Positions 10,892 to 22,265 of a stretch of DNA of 64,000 nucleotides are shown here, piece after piece. Below the pieces are notes generated by a model. That model was not told where the DNA came from. It saw only the letters and a program-made list of their open reading frames with translations, and searched no databases. The position numbers and the translations under genes are program-made. Each line of letters begins with the position of its first letter. Within the stretch, counting starts at the first letter, position 1. Source of the DNA: Megamerina dolium. Taxonomy: Eukaryota > Arthropoda > Insecta > Diptera > Megamerinidae. The stretch spans positions 51,381,429-51,445,428 of the forward strand of contig OY978525.1 in NCBI GenBank assembly GCA_963854835.1, in the 5' to 3' direction.

Positions 10892-11419
10892 TAGCCTAGA
10901 CAGACGGCAGCCTAATTCCGGATTACCGAGTTAATTCGAATTAACTCGAGCATTAACTGCAGCTAATCCGCATAAACTCTATGAGTTAATTCTCAAAATA
11001 AAAGAGGATTAGGTCAATTTGCGCTGGCAACACTGCTGAAAATTGTCTATTGTGAATTTTTCTCCATCCATTTTACAAACCATTAGGTGTGTTCGCTAAC
11101 AAAAAACTTTCAACAACTGTTAACAGTTTTCAACATGAAAAGCGTTGGAGAACAAATAAATCCAGCTGTCAATTAAAAACTGTGAATGTCAATTTACAAG
11201 TTTCTGATAGTTTTCAGTTCACGTACTTCTTGTAGATTTTCTCATATCGAGAGTGACAGATGACAAAAATTGATAGTGATAGTAATGTAAGTGAACAAAT
11301 CTATTAAAAGACCAATCAGCCGTTTAGTTAATCCGCAATACTGTCGTCTGTCAGGTTATTATTTTATTCGGATTAAGTGAGCCGGTAATCCGGAATTAGG
11401 CTGCCGTCTGTCTAGGCTA
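10892..11419. mobile_element. MITE with TTA target duplication (second family)
   Basis: The 528-bp element starts TAGCCTAGACAGACGGCAGC and ends with the reverse complement, GCTGCCGTCTGTCTAGGCTA; the inverted ends continue for about 36 bp. TTA occurs on both sides (10889-10891 and 11420-11422). The interior has no ORF. The target size again suggests PIF/Harbinger-type mobilisation, although the TIR sequence differs from the 8183-8479 element. Confidence 0.85.
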
Positions 11420-11916
11420 TTACATGAAAACAGTAGCTATTTTGTCGGGTTGCAGGCAACACTAGAGAAGTGTTCCATGTAAAGTTGTATCACTTGCAAC
11501 TTAATAACAAAACGTAAGCACTTTCTTATTATTATTCTATTTTTTTTTGTTCGCAAAATCCCAATTTTTTTGCATATTCATTACATAGTTCAAGAATTTT
11601 CAAACTCATTGCTGTCTTCCAAATCCACAAATGACGTTTTGAATTTTCAAATGAAAAAAAGTGCTAAAAGGTGGAAAAAAGTACTAAAACGTGGGAAAAA
11701 TCGTCTTTGTGATTGGAGATCGAAAACCCGTGAAAATAACATACTTTACTTGAACAGCATTCGGCCAGAAATAAAAATTGTTATATTGTCGTGATTGGCA
11801 ATCATATCATTCTCAACAAAACAGTCGCCTTATTCATTCCAGATATATGCTGCAATTAGTCAACTCATGTCTGTTGGTAACGGATCAATATTTCAGATCT
11901 ATTTCATACAAAAGAG
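11420..11916. other. Unassigned sequence with one short ORF
   Basis: AT-rich sequence between the MITE and foldback copy B. A 74-codon frame on the plus strand (11570-11794) is lysine/arginine-rich and resembles nothing I recognise; it is probably chance. Confidence 0.4.
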
Positions 11917-13103
11917 ATAGACAAAAGAATTAAGGAAAAATAGGATGAAATAGTATAATTAACTAATTCTTTTATTAATCTAATAAAGACCACATTGTTA
12001 GAGCCCTATGTTGTAGATTATCCTGATGGTGAATACAATATTGAAACAAATGAATAAAATTTCAATACTAAAAATTACAAAGAGATTTCAATGCTAAAAC
12101 TTCTGTCGCGAAGCTGGCGTCGGGCCTATAAGGGTTATTTTTCTTGCGCCCGGCCGAAGGCCGGCTATCAAAAAAGCTTTTACCCTAAAATACTGTTGGT
12201 CGCGAAGCCGCCGTCGGGCCTATAAGGGTTATTTTTTTAGCGCCCGGCCAAAAGCCGGTTATAAAAAAAGCTTTTATCCTAAAATACTGTTGGTCGCGAA
12301 GCCGGCGTCGGGCATATAAGGGTTATTTTTTTTGCGCCCGGCCGAAGGCCGGCTATCAAAAAAGCTTTTGTCATAAAATACTGTTGGTCGCGAAGCCGGC
12401 GTCGGGCCTATAAGGGTTATTTTTTTGCGCCCGGCCGAAGGCCGGCTATCAAAAAAGCTTTTATCCTAAAATACTGTTGGTCGCGAAGCCGGCGTCGGTC
12501 CTATAAGGGTTATTTTTTTGCGCCCGGCCAAAGGCCGGCTATCAAAAAAGTTTTTGTCCTAAAATAATGTTGGTTGCGATACTGAATTTGAAGACATGCA
12601 GATAATTGTATCGAAAGTCGTCCATATTGGAAACACTTGATGAAGTATCAGCTTGAAATCAATTTTTTAAATACATACAAATTTCTGAGAAATATGTTTT
12701 ATACACCGTTGTAAAGGTAATTGTATAGGCTTTAGTATGGGGCTAAATTTTCGGTAGGTAAATAAGATTTATTTTCGAAAAAAAAAATTGGTTTTTGAAA
12801 ACAAAAATTTCAAATTTATAGTTTTGATAATAACTTTTAAAATGTGAAAAATAGGTATTAAATTATTTATATCAGTAGAAAGTTATTTAAAAAACCTTTC
12901 TTATGATACCCATATTGTATAAAAAAATTGCGTGTCTATCGAATAATCTCAACCTCAATTTTGAACTTTGACCTTGAGCCACGCCTTGTATGGGCATTTG
13001 CGGAGACAAATTTTTAATTTTTTATATTCACAAAACGAAGCTCTATCCGAGGCAATTTTTTATTTTTTTTCCCTTCTGAGTCCGTATTCTGTACTTGTTC
13101 CAT
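11917..13103. mobile_element. Foldback-like element, copy B (left arm lost)
   Basis: From 11917 it follows copy A (2343 onward) nearly base for base through the AT-rich lead-in and the minisatellite, then the right arm to the terminus GTCCGTATTCTGTACTTGTTCC. The left inverted arm, about 0.9 kb in copy A, is absent, so this copy is 5'-truncated and lacks a testable target duplication. Confidence 0.85.
12105..12570. repeat. 93-bp minisatellite, 5 units (copy B)
   Basis: Five tandem units starting near 12105, 12199, 12291, 12386 and 12479, same orientation and same flanks as in copy A, where there are three. Units differ by a few substitutions, for example GCCGCCG for GCCGGCG in unit 2. Confidence 0.9.
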
Positions 13104-14545
13104 TAAAAGAGATTGGTTGGTAGAAAATAGATGCGAGCACAGTCTTTTAAGGAAAAGTGAAGTAATAAATGTAAACAAGAGTTAAGAAAACGAAGCAAAA
13201 AATATGGGGAGAGAGAGAGGAGAGACCGAGCAAAAGAAAACGGTTGTTAAGATAGTGAGTGTAATGAAAAGAGTTGACGAACATCGGTGATGCCAGATCA
13301 CCACTCAACCCATTCCCCCATTTTATCAGAAAGCGCTAAGAGCAGTGCTCACGCAATCACACTAGCTATCTCTTTCCTATTTATATAGCAAATGGACTGC
13401 GCCGTGTTGACTAATCGCACCCCGTTTTTAACATTACTTTACTTTCTATCAATTACTTTCTATTACCTTACGTATTGACTAATCGCACTAATTTAATAGA
13501 ATAGTCGTAATTTATCCCAAATAATGGGAATAAAGGAACAGAAAAAAAATTTAATTTGGCTTCAATCAGCTCCTGAGTACTTAACAATTAATTTAATTTG
13601 CTAAATGTAATTTAGCCATAATTTTCATACAATTGTTTACGTTTGTACAAAAAAAATATTAGTAAAATATTTTATGAATTCCGGAATGAGAAGAATGCGT
13701 TTGGATTATCCGGTAATATGCTGTCCGGAACGTTCTAACGAATAAGTAAACGGAAACAAGTACGTTTGGAATATATGAAGAAACACGGCCGATGTCTGCA
13801 ACTGAAACGAACTGAAATTTAAATAAAATATATTTTCTTAATCCAAAACATAATAACTTTCCTCGTTTATTTTACATTATTAATAAAATTAAACAAAATT
13901 TGTAAAAACTTAAAGCGTGCATTATTAATATTAGTTGAAATGTAAACAAAAATCAATTTGATATATTCGTAATGCATTTTTTGTGAATTTTTCTTAAAAT
14001 ATTCACAATGAGAGAACTAACAGAATGTAACTAACCAGAGTTTGGAGAAAACGAAACTGTCAATTCAGTGTATCAGGCGGTTAAAGGCAAAGTTAAGCGG
14101 ACATTGTGAAAACACCCTAATTGTAACCAATTTATTGGTATGTCGTTCGTCTACATAAGAAATCCATGATAATTAATTTATAAACAGTTGCAGTGTGGCT
14201 GTAGAATTGCAACACGACGACAAGATGGCGTTGCAACAAAAGTTGTGATGATTGCAACCGGAAAGAACTGGACCGTGAATGACAAAATTAAAATTTCATT
14301 TAAATACATTTTCCGAAAAAAATACAGAATAACTTTCATTAAACGTTTCACAAATAAAATATTCTTAATTCCTTGAGCGAAAAAACAAAAACAAAACAAG
14401 TTAAATGGAATAATCTCAGTGTTGGTAATTGTTTACATATTATTTGGTTGGATGTCAAAATAGAAATAGATTGAAGTCAACCACTGCGTTAATTGTCGGC
14501 CTGTTGCATTGTCGCAATGTTGCAGTCAATTCGTGAGTCTACATA
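13104..14545. other. Unassigned AT-rich sequence
   Basis: No gene or transposon domain recognised. A GA-rich microsatellite lies at 13209-13222. Parts may be old MITEs: a CTACATAAG motif occurs at about 14149 and again at about 14539, but no convincing terminal repeats could be paired. Confidence 0.45.
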
Positions 14546-15214
14546 AGTGCCTGTTTACATTAGATTTCCCATGAACGGTATATCCATGAACGCTGTGATC
14601 ACATTAGTGCAATTGCGCCGGTTTTATTTCAACTAAATTGCTACAGTGGAATTGGAATTTTGGAATTAAGTAGGGCTGTGCAATTAATCGTTTGTTTAGA
14701 AATATTGATTAATCAAAGTATTCGATTAATCAAATATGAAATTAATCGAATGATCACGATTTTGATTATTCAAAATAGAAATTATTCTAAAAAAATTTTC
14801 AAAATATTAATAATATTCAAATATTTCATAAATAAAGAAAAAATAAAAATGAAAATGATTGCGATTAATCAAAATTCTGATTAATCGAATAATTTCAATT
14901 TTGATAAATAATAATTTTGATCAAGCGAATTGATTTGTCGAATAATTTAATTAATCAGACTTTTTGAACAAACAATTAATCGCACAACCCTAATATAGAA
15001 GGCTTCTTATTGATGTTATCGCTTCAACGTCTAAAAATTTGTGAGCATGTCGTCATAATCGGAACACTTTGGACATAGAACATAGTTCGTTGCGCCGATT
15101 TTTAATTTTGGATTGGATTTTCGGCGCAAAACTTCCATCACTTTCTTACTGCCTACTTTTCTCCCTATCTCGCTCGCACAGTTGCGTCTGGGCAGGCCAA
15201 TGTGAACAGGCACT
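14546..15214. repeat. TIR-bounded repeat, unclassified
   Basis: The ends AGTGCCTGTTTACATT (left) and AATGTGAACAGGCACT (right) are inverted with one mismatch over 16 bp. No target duplication is evident. A smaller MITE (14673-14990) is nested inside. A 64-codon minus-strand frame (15031-15225) with CPKCSDYDD is present but not recognised. Confidence 0.55.
14673..14990. mobile_element. MITE rich in ATTAATCGA, TA-flanked
   Basis: The ends GGGCTGTGCAATTAATCG and CGATTAATTG-like ...GCACAACCC are inverted and flanked by TA on each side (14671-14672 and 14991-14992). The interior repeats ATTAATCGAAT-like words in both orientations, so it could form a long hairpin. No coding sequence. The TA flank suggests a Tc1/mariner-type origin, though a hAT origin with degraded flanks cannot be excluded. 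Confidence 0.65.
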
Positions 15215-15884
15215 AAGAAAGCCATGCAGCCGCAGTAAATAAGTTTACTACTTTATGTGTTCACAGTTGTTACATTGTTACAACTGCAGTCAGTCTGTTT
15301 ACTATTTAAGTTGTAAAAAAATTATATGTAAGAATTTACAACCGTGAAAATATTTAGTTTGTTGGAACAAGTGTAGAATACGGACTCATAAGGGGAAAAA
15401 AAAATAAAAAATTTTCTCGGATAGAGCTTAGTTTTGGCAATATAAAAAATAAAAAATTTGTCTCCGCAAATGCCCATACAAGGCGTTGTTCAAGGTCAAA
15501 TTGAGGTCTAGATTATTAGATTATTTTTTTCTACAATATGGGTATTATAGGAAAGGTTTTTTAAATACCTTTCTACTGATATATATAATTTAATACCTAT
15601 TTTTCACATTTTAAAAGTTAATATCAAAACTATAAATTAGAATTTTTTTTTTCAAAAACCAATTTTTTTTTTCGAAAATAATCCATATTTACCTATCGAA
15701 AATTTAGCACCATACTAAAGCCTATGCAATTACCTTTACAATGGTGTATAAAACATTTTTCTCAAGAATTTGTATGCATTTAAAAAATTGTTTTCAAGCT
15801 GATACTTCATCAAGTGTTTCCAATATGGACGGCTTTCGATACAATTACCTGCGTGTCTTCAAATTCAGTATCGCAACCAACAGT

Positions 15885-16365
15885 ATTTTATGATATAAGC
15901 TTTTATGATAGCCGGTTTTGGCCGGGCTAAAAAAAAATAACCCTTATTATAGGCCTGACGCCGGCTTCGCGACCAACAGTATTTTAGGATTAAAGCTTTT
16001 TTAATAGCCGGCCTTTGGCCGAGCGCAAAAAAAATAACCCTTATAGGCCCGACCTCGGCTTCGCCACCAACAGTATTTTAGGATAAAAGTTTTTTTTGAT
16101 AGCCAGCCTTTGGCCGGGCGCAAAAAAAATAACCCTTATAGGCCCGACGGCGGCTTCGCGACCAACTGTATTTTAGGGTAAAAGCTTTTTTGATAGCCGG
16201 CCTTCGGCCGGGCGCAAGAAAAATAACCCTTATAGGCCCGACGGCGGCTTCGCGACCAACAGTATTTTAGAATAAAAGCTTTTTTGATAGCCGGCCTTCG
16301 GCCGCGCACAAAAAAAAATAACCCTTATAGGCCCGACGCCGGCTTTTCGACCAACAGTATTTTAA
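15885..16365. repeat. 93-bp minisatellite, 5 units (copy C, reversed)
   Basis: Five tandem units read as the reverse complement of copies A and B (GGCCCGACGCCGGCTTCGCGACC ends are recognisable). Units 2 and 3 keep CCTTTGGCC where 4 and 5 have CCTTCGGCC. Confidence 0.9.
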
Positions 16366-16575
16366 TAAAAGAATTAGTTAATTATACTATTTCATCCTAT
16401 TTTTCCTTAATTCTTTTCTCTATGTCTACCGCTATGATTATAACTGTCTCACTATTCCTCTGTGCACATATTAGCTATAGCGAAAGTATGATCATAAAAA
16501 ATATATTTAAAATATATAAAAATTCTTTAAAAATATGTTTTATATACCATTGATCTATAATCCTATGATCTTTAA

Positions 16576-17530
16576 ACCTTGCCATGTAACGTCGTTTTTC
16601 GCACCTCTTCTGTGTAATGTCGGGTCACTTGTGTCCGGCTCTTAAAAATATACGTAAAAGTGCTAAAAAAAATTGAAAAAATTCATGAAACTTTATTGAG
16701 GATTCTATTTTAAGAATCAATCGCTATATTACGAATATTTAAATTTGTTTAAACAATATAACTGTTTAAACAAACAAAAACGTGGAAAATGGAAATTTTT
16801 TTCAAAAAATCATAACTTTGGTAAAAACCAATATTTTTTAAATTTTCAAAAGGGAAATTAAAGCTTAAGAACAGTACGTTGAAAAAAATATTGGAAATAT
16901 GTACAATTAAACAGGATACTTAAGTTTTGAACATCAAAATCGCATTTTTTCGAAGATACGTAAATATGTCAAATTCACAATAAAACAAACAATGTATTTA
17001 TTTTATTCAATTTTATTCATACAAATGACATCAAATATACTAATTAATAAAAGAAATGTTAAAAAAAAACATAAAAATAAAAAAATGTGGTAAAATTATT
17101 GTGCACATTCCAAACATAACTCATATCTGTGATCTTCACACGCAGGATAACGGCATTTGGCACAGCGTAGAGATGTCTTTTTATCTGTCTTAGAACTACA
17201 GAAATGACAACTAAAAATTTGTCAATTCCACATGAAAAACATGAATTTCTAGTGAAAAGCCATCAAAATAAAGGAAAAACCAATTTACTCACCTCCGGCG
17301 TTTGATCAACGTACTGTGTAACGTCGGGACACTTGTGCACTTTTCAAATTTGACCTGGCTCCCACAACGGCTGTTTACGTACTAAACTGTCGGTCCTTGG
17401 GGAGCTAGTAGCTTTCCAGTGTACAATTTTTTCCAGCCTAGTTTGGCCCCGCCCCTTCCGCCCCCCTTCAAGCTACAAGGTATAGTCAGTTTCGGCAGGG
17501 CACAAGTGACCCGACGTTACACTTAAGGGT
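16576..17530 (-). mobile_element. piggyBac-like remnant with C-terminal zinc domain
   Basis: The ends ACCTTGCCATGTAACGTCG and (inverted) ACCCTTAAGTGTAACGTCG abut TTAA on both sides (16572-16575 and 17531-17534; TTTAAA if extended), the signature of piggyBac. On the minus strand at 17101-17220 a frame reads as a cysteine-rich domain (CHFCSS, CAKCRYPACEDH, CLECAQ, stop), like the zinc-binding tail of piggyBac transposases. A possible intron precedes it (GTGAGT donor at about 17288-17293, acceptor TTTTTAG at about 17212-17218). The motif TGTAAYGTCGGGWCACTTGTG occurs near both ends and inside. The catalytic domain is missing. Confidence 0.72.
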
Positions 17531-17906
17531 TTAAATAATATATAATTTTTGATAGGTTAATGGGGGACTTTGTCGAAAAAAAATCGGTTTTTACAAAATT
17601 TTTATAAAAAATTTATAATTTTCTTCATAACATTTAAAAAGTTAAAAATTCATATAAAATATTATATATCTATAAAAAGGTATTGAAAATACCTATGTTT
17701 TGATACCAATATTGTAGAAAAAACTTGCTTGTCTCTAGAGTAATCTCGACCTCAATTTTGAACTTTGACCTTGAACCACGCCTTGTATGGGCATTTCCGG
17801 AGACAAATTTTTATTTTTTATATTCACAAAACGAAGCTCTATCCGAGGCAATTTATTATTTTTACTTTCTGAGTTAGTCCGTATTCTGCACTTATGCCAG
17901 TTTGTT

Positions 17907-18147
17907 TTGCGTTTTTCTTTTCATCCACGAATTTTTTGGTGAACATTTAATGAAAATCATTATTTCATTTTTGGAAAATGTATTTTAATGAAATTTCAAT
18001 GTGGTTGTTACCACGTTTAACTCGTTTCCATTACATACATCATCACAATAACTGCTGCTGCAATAGAGAAGTAATATAAACAACAGATTGACTGCGGCAT
18101 CAACTTTGCAACAACTATCAATACATTATAGTATGGCCCTCGTATTA
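17907..18147. other. Unassigned spacer
   Basis: AT-rich sequence with no recognised feature. Confidence 0.4.
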
Positions 18148-18866
18148 TGTTTTTATTTTGTGAACTTTTATTTCTACTCAAATCTACCCTAGTTTAGGAT
18201 AGGTTATGTGGCTGCCCTCTCTCTGAGAGGACATACTTAGGCCAGAAATGCCCATTGTGATACCACCGAGCTTCTCTTCCAATACTGTTGTGCGTGTTAA
18301 ATTTTGACAGAATTAGAAGGGACTTATTTATATTAGCCGGGCCCGAACGGCAGAACCCTTGTAACATCACTTTAACTTAGTTTTGTCACAAAGTTTTTTT
18401 AAGAAGCATCTTTGGAAAATTGTTATTGCCGGAAAAATTTCCAATCCTTGCTGGCAGGTGGGTACCGTTCGAATGAAAAATCTTTTCAATGTTAAATTTT
18501 GTTATGCTTCAGCCGGGGATTGAACCCATGACCTACAGATCAGAAGGCCAGCGCACTAACCACTGAGCTACTGCACCGACAAATCAACCCTGATTCTGTC
18601 AATAATAATGTTGTTGCATGTTTTGTACTAACTGCATACAACAATAATTTATTTAATCTATTTAATTACTATTTACAATCACTGTTTAATTGATCTTGGT
18701 ATCGTTTAATGTTGCCTCGATAACTTGATGGTGTTATGTTGCCTCTATTACTTTTGAAATTCAATTGATTTCACTTGTCAACAATGAGTGGCAACACTTC
18801 AGAATCTTCCTTCATCGTATTCGAGTTTCTTCTGTTTCCTTCTCGTTGACTTGACCTAGTTATATA
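18148..18866 (-). repeat. Degenerate gypsy LTR split by a SINE
   Basis: The parts before 18191 and after 18580 align with the minus-strand gypsy LTR at 19960-20408: TTTTTATTTTGTGA near the left end, ATTCTGTCAATAATAATG in the middle, GTGGCAACACTTCAGAATCTTCC towards the right. Divergence is high, so this is an old or related-family LTR. The outer ends are approximate. Confidence 0.65.
18191..18580 (-). mobile_element. tRNA-derived SINE, copy 2
   Basis: Same plan as the copy at 3356-3723. The tRNA-like head on the minus strand (about 18505-18575) keeps TAGCTCAGTGGTTAG and a better B box, GGGTTCAATCCC. The tail end has extra sequence (18210-18255) absent from the other copies. It is flanked by AAATCTACCCT and AAATCAACCCT (18180-18190 and 18581-18591), an 11-bp duplication with one mismatch, in keeping with its greater age. 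Confidence 0.85.
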
Positions 18867-19032
18867 GACTAGTTACTATATATCTAGTTATTTAGTTTAT
18901 AGAAACTTTAGGTACCTTAACTTAACTTAGACCCACTTTAGAATATCTCTGAGTTATCTACTCAGGGAGGTTAAATTGATAAATTGGTTTGTACAGCAAT
19001 GAGTTAGGAGTTAACCTAGTGTTACTTGCATA

Positions 19033-19812
19033 GTTATGTGGCCATCATATCCGAAAGTCCATATGGATCGAATATATTGGCTCGCCAGCCAACTCTTTTC
19101 TTCGTCAGCTGGCTCCAGTTAGAAATTCTTGGTCTTTCGACCGAAAGTTAGGTCTGTCTTTTATGCATCGTCCATCAGCGGATTCCGAATGCAACACCTT
19201 CTTAGCAAGAGTGTATTCTTCCACTCGCTCGACATGACCTAGCCAGTGCAGCCGTTGAACTTTAATTCGCTTTACTACGTCGGTGCCGCCATACAGCTCA
19301 AACAGTCCATGTTTGTACCTTATTCGACACTCGCCTTCAATGTAAATAGTTCCAAAGATCTTGCGTAGGACTTTCTTCAAATTTCGAGAATTTTATAATC
19401 TTAGGTGGAGATTGTCCATGCTTCGGGGCCATATGTAAGGACAGCCATGATGAGAGAGTGTGGTTTTAATTTTTCGAGAGAGGGCTCGTCTTCTCAATTG
19501 CTTACAGCATCTGTTAGCAAGAGTGATCCTTAGCAATATCTCCAGACTGACGTGATTATTGGTGTTAATGCTGGTTACAAGACAGACAAAGTCCTTCACT
19601 ATTTCAAAAGCATAGTTAGCAACAGTGACGTGCAGTTCAAGACGCAGGGACTCTTTTTTTTTGGTTGATACTACGTACTTCGTCTTGCCCTCGTTCACCG
19701 TAAGACCCATTCTACGCGACTCTCTTCCCAACTCTGAAAATGCTGCACTGACTGCTCTCGTGTTCATACTGATTCACTCAATATCATCAGCATACGCCAA
19801 CAGCATAACACT
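19033..19812 (-). pseudogene. RTE-1 LINE fragment (YADD to 3' end)
   Basis: The minus strand starts at the catalytic LLAYADDIE region (about 19785-19810) and runs through VNEGKTKYVVS, YIWPRSMDNL and ILRKIFG-type motifs to the GHVERVEEY tail, ending near the GGCCACATAA 3' terminus also seen at 47770. Frameshifts occur near 19385 and 19490. The family is also represented at 1-850 and 47343-47791. Confidence 0.8.
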
Positions 19813-19959
19813 TTTTTGAAATTAGTCCCATTATGTTAACCCAACGTTAGAATAATTGTGTAGGATTAATTTGATAAATCTGTGTCTTTCTGTCAAAGTA
19901 TGTAAATAAAATCGTTAAAATAAAAATAAAGGGATCTGTGAAATATTTTCAATAAATAT

Positions 19960-21900
19960 TGTTACATTTTTATTTTGTGAGCGTTTAATTCTACCCGAAC
20001 CAACCTTGTCCGATCACTGGATTCCGTCAATAATAATTGCAACACTTATTTTGTATAACTTTATACAGCAACTTTATTTCATCAGCACTATTTACCATCA
20101 ACTATTTATGATCAACTATTATAATAACTCTTTAATGTACTTGCCACTTTTGCCTCTGATAGTGTACCAATGTTTGCGCGATCACTTTCGGGATTTAATT
20201 GATTTCTATTGTTAACAACTTACCGTATTTATACTCTGTGGCAACACTCCAGAATCGTCCTTTATCGTAGTCGAGATTCTTCTCTTTCCTTCTCGTTGGC
20301 TTGTTCTGGTTATCGCCTATTTCTTTTTGTTGACATTCGTTTAGGTGCTGCCTATATTCGAGTCATTCACAATTAGTGATGAGTAACCAACCATCGATAC
20401 TCGTTACACTGCCCTCCTCTTAACCTTGTTTGTCCCAAACAAGTTTTTATTCTTCCCCCCGATATGGCGCAATTCGATCCAAGTGCACTACTTCAAACTT
20501 TGCTTTTTTATTCCATTGGAATACGATATACAACGTCATTTATATTTGCTATAATCTCATATGGTCCTGCCCAATGAGTCTGTAGTTTAGGGGACAAGCC
20601 TTTTTTTCGTTGTGGATTAGGAAGCTCTACAAGCTCTCCTTCATAGAACACTTTTGAATTTGCTTTCAAGTCATACCTGACCTTCATCTTTTCGCTTATC
20701 ATCTGCGACCGCGCTATGATGAACTTCTTTATTTTCTCGACGGTTTTGGCGATGCCTAAATGCTCTCCACTGGAAGGTTTGTGATACTCAGCTATCACTT
20801 CATTTATTCTTGCCTTGGGTACCAATAGAAGATCATTAGTGATTTTTACATTTCCACTTTCCCATGCTCGGAATAGACATCCATCTCTCAAGTGCAGGCT
20901 TTGCCACTGCGCCCAGTACGCCCTGCTCTTTGTATTTTATAATCTTTGCGAGATCGAGTTCGTTCCATTCATCTTCTTGAACTCGTTCGGTGGTCCATGA
21001 CTCTTTCTGCAAGACATTCGTAAGTCGTAGGTTGACAATGTGTTTCTGGCTTTTTACCCGAGAACAATGCTTACTATCCAAGTACGACGAGATGGATTAT
21101 CATCAGCCAATCAGCTACCAATCACTAATTACATCAGTGATTGGTAGCTACCACGATCTTTCTCTGAAACCATCTGTAACACTTCGGAAGCATTACCTTT
21201 TAATGCGACAATTAAAGCAGCAGTCCTGTCACCATCGTCATATTGATTCTTCGAAGGTGTTGTCTCGAACTGAAGCTTGAAGATGTTGAATGGTGTGGTT
21301 CCCTCAAATGTAGGTGGCTTTAGTTTAATTTTACTTGAATATCCAATCACTGACATGGCTGGTCCATTTATTTTTAGTTGGTTGATTTCGTGCTGTAATT
21401 TCTCTAATGAAGCCGAATGTTTTTGAATTTCCATACGCAATTCACTAATAATGCCCTCTTGGCGAGACGAACTTTCTGTAGCTGTTGCATCATGGTTTTC
21501 ATGAAATCCATTAGTTGACCACTACAATCTGTCTTGGTCTCTTCCTCAGCGTGCATGACTGCATGTATCACGGCTTCCTTAAAGAACTCATGTTCATCTA
21601 CATTAATACCCTTAGCCTCCATGGCTTGCGTTAACTTCACCAGCACTTCTCCTTTTGTACCTGATGATGATAGATTCATCTCTGACAACTGTTTTTTCAA
21701 TTGATCAATTTTCACCATCTTAACAGAATCCCACTTCTGACACCAATTTTCAACAACTTACCCTATTTATACTCTTTGGCAACACTCCAGAATCTTCCTT
21801 TATCGTAGTCGAGATTCTCTCTTTCCTTCTGGTTGGCTTTTTCTGGTTATCGCCTATTTATTTTTGTTTCGATACTGCCAATATTCGTGTCATACTCGTT
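19960..21900 (-). mobile_element. Gypsy (SAP-Gag family), internally deleted minus copy
   Basis: Left LTR (3' LTR) 19960-20408 runs from TGTTAC to GTTACA. A C-rich polypurine-tract complement follows (GCCCTCCTCTT). Internal pol pieces are at 20500-21081: integrase C-terminal segments, then the HCSRVKSQKHIV region. Gag remnants are at 21130-21718, with the SAP-like start KIDQLKKQLSEMNLSSSG. The primer-binding site complementary to tRNA-Leu is at 21727-21745. The 5' LTR (21747-about 21900) has lost roughly 250 bp next to the primer site. RT and most of integrase are deleted. The ends sit next to ATAT-like sequence. Confidence 0.85.
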
Positions 21901-21959
21901 ACTATATATAAAATGATAAACGAATTACTTTTTTCTAATAATGATCACGAAATTGTTGA

Positions 21960-22265
21960 TCACATTGCTACGGATTTATTTAATTGAACGGTTGCAGTGC
22001 GAAGTCATCATTTCGATGCTTTAAAGGATAAAGTATTTCATAGGAGATTTCGACTCCAAAATGAAACAGTTATGGTTTTATTAAAACGCTGTTAGCGAGC
22101 TCGAAGTGGTTAATACCTTATCTAGAATTGTATATACTGGTTTGTTTGTCCACAGCGGAGCATTGTCTCATATGAGCTAATTAATATGTACATTACGTAC
22201 GGCAACGCAACCGGAAGCAAATTTTTAACCTGTGGGGACTTCATTGGTGTCCACTGGTCAACATC
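21960..22265 (+). pseudogene. PIF/Harbinger transposase remnant (HARBI1-like)
   Basis: A plus-strand frame with stops and frame shifts reads NELLFSNNDHEIVDHI, then FDALKDKVFHRRFRL and NETVMVLLKR, then a YGNATGSKF..CGDFIGVH segment. This order resembles the N-terminal half of Harbinger/HARBI1 nucleases. The DDE residues are not included. The same fragment is repeated, inverted, at 58786-59058, where its left part is missing. Confidence 0.55.

Larger units (their letters stand above)
15364..17898. mobile_element. Foldback-like element, copy C (complete ends)
   Basis: Inverted relative to copies A and B. It starts GGAACAAGTGTAGAATACGG and ends CGTATTCTGCACTTATGCC, flanked by a perfect 8-bp target duplication, AGTTTGTT (15356-15363 and 17899-17906). 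Both long arms and a five-unit minisatellite are present. Compared with A and B it lacks about 165 bp next to the minisatellite. A piggyBac-like remnant (16576-17530) is inserted in the right arm; without it the element is about 1.6 kb. An 8-bp duplication fits the P or hAT superfamilies. Confidence 0.87.

Noticed and set aside
14660..14884. 74-codon frame
   Set aside because: It reads through the ATTAATCGA-rich MITE; composition is Ile/Asn/Lys from AT-rich repeats.
2530..16365. Tandem arrays that could suggest CRISPR
   Set aside because: Units are contiguous 93-bp repeats without unique spacers, inside eukaryotic transposons.
16284..16553. 89-codon plus-strand frame
   Set aside because: It runs from the minisatellite into the foldback arm and has no protein features beyond chance hydrophobicity.
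20006..20215. 69-codon frame
   Set aside because: It lies within the minus-strand gypsy LTR and has no homologous coding function.
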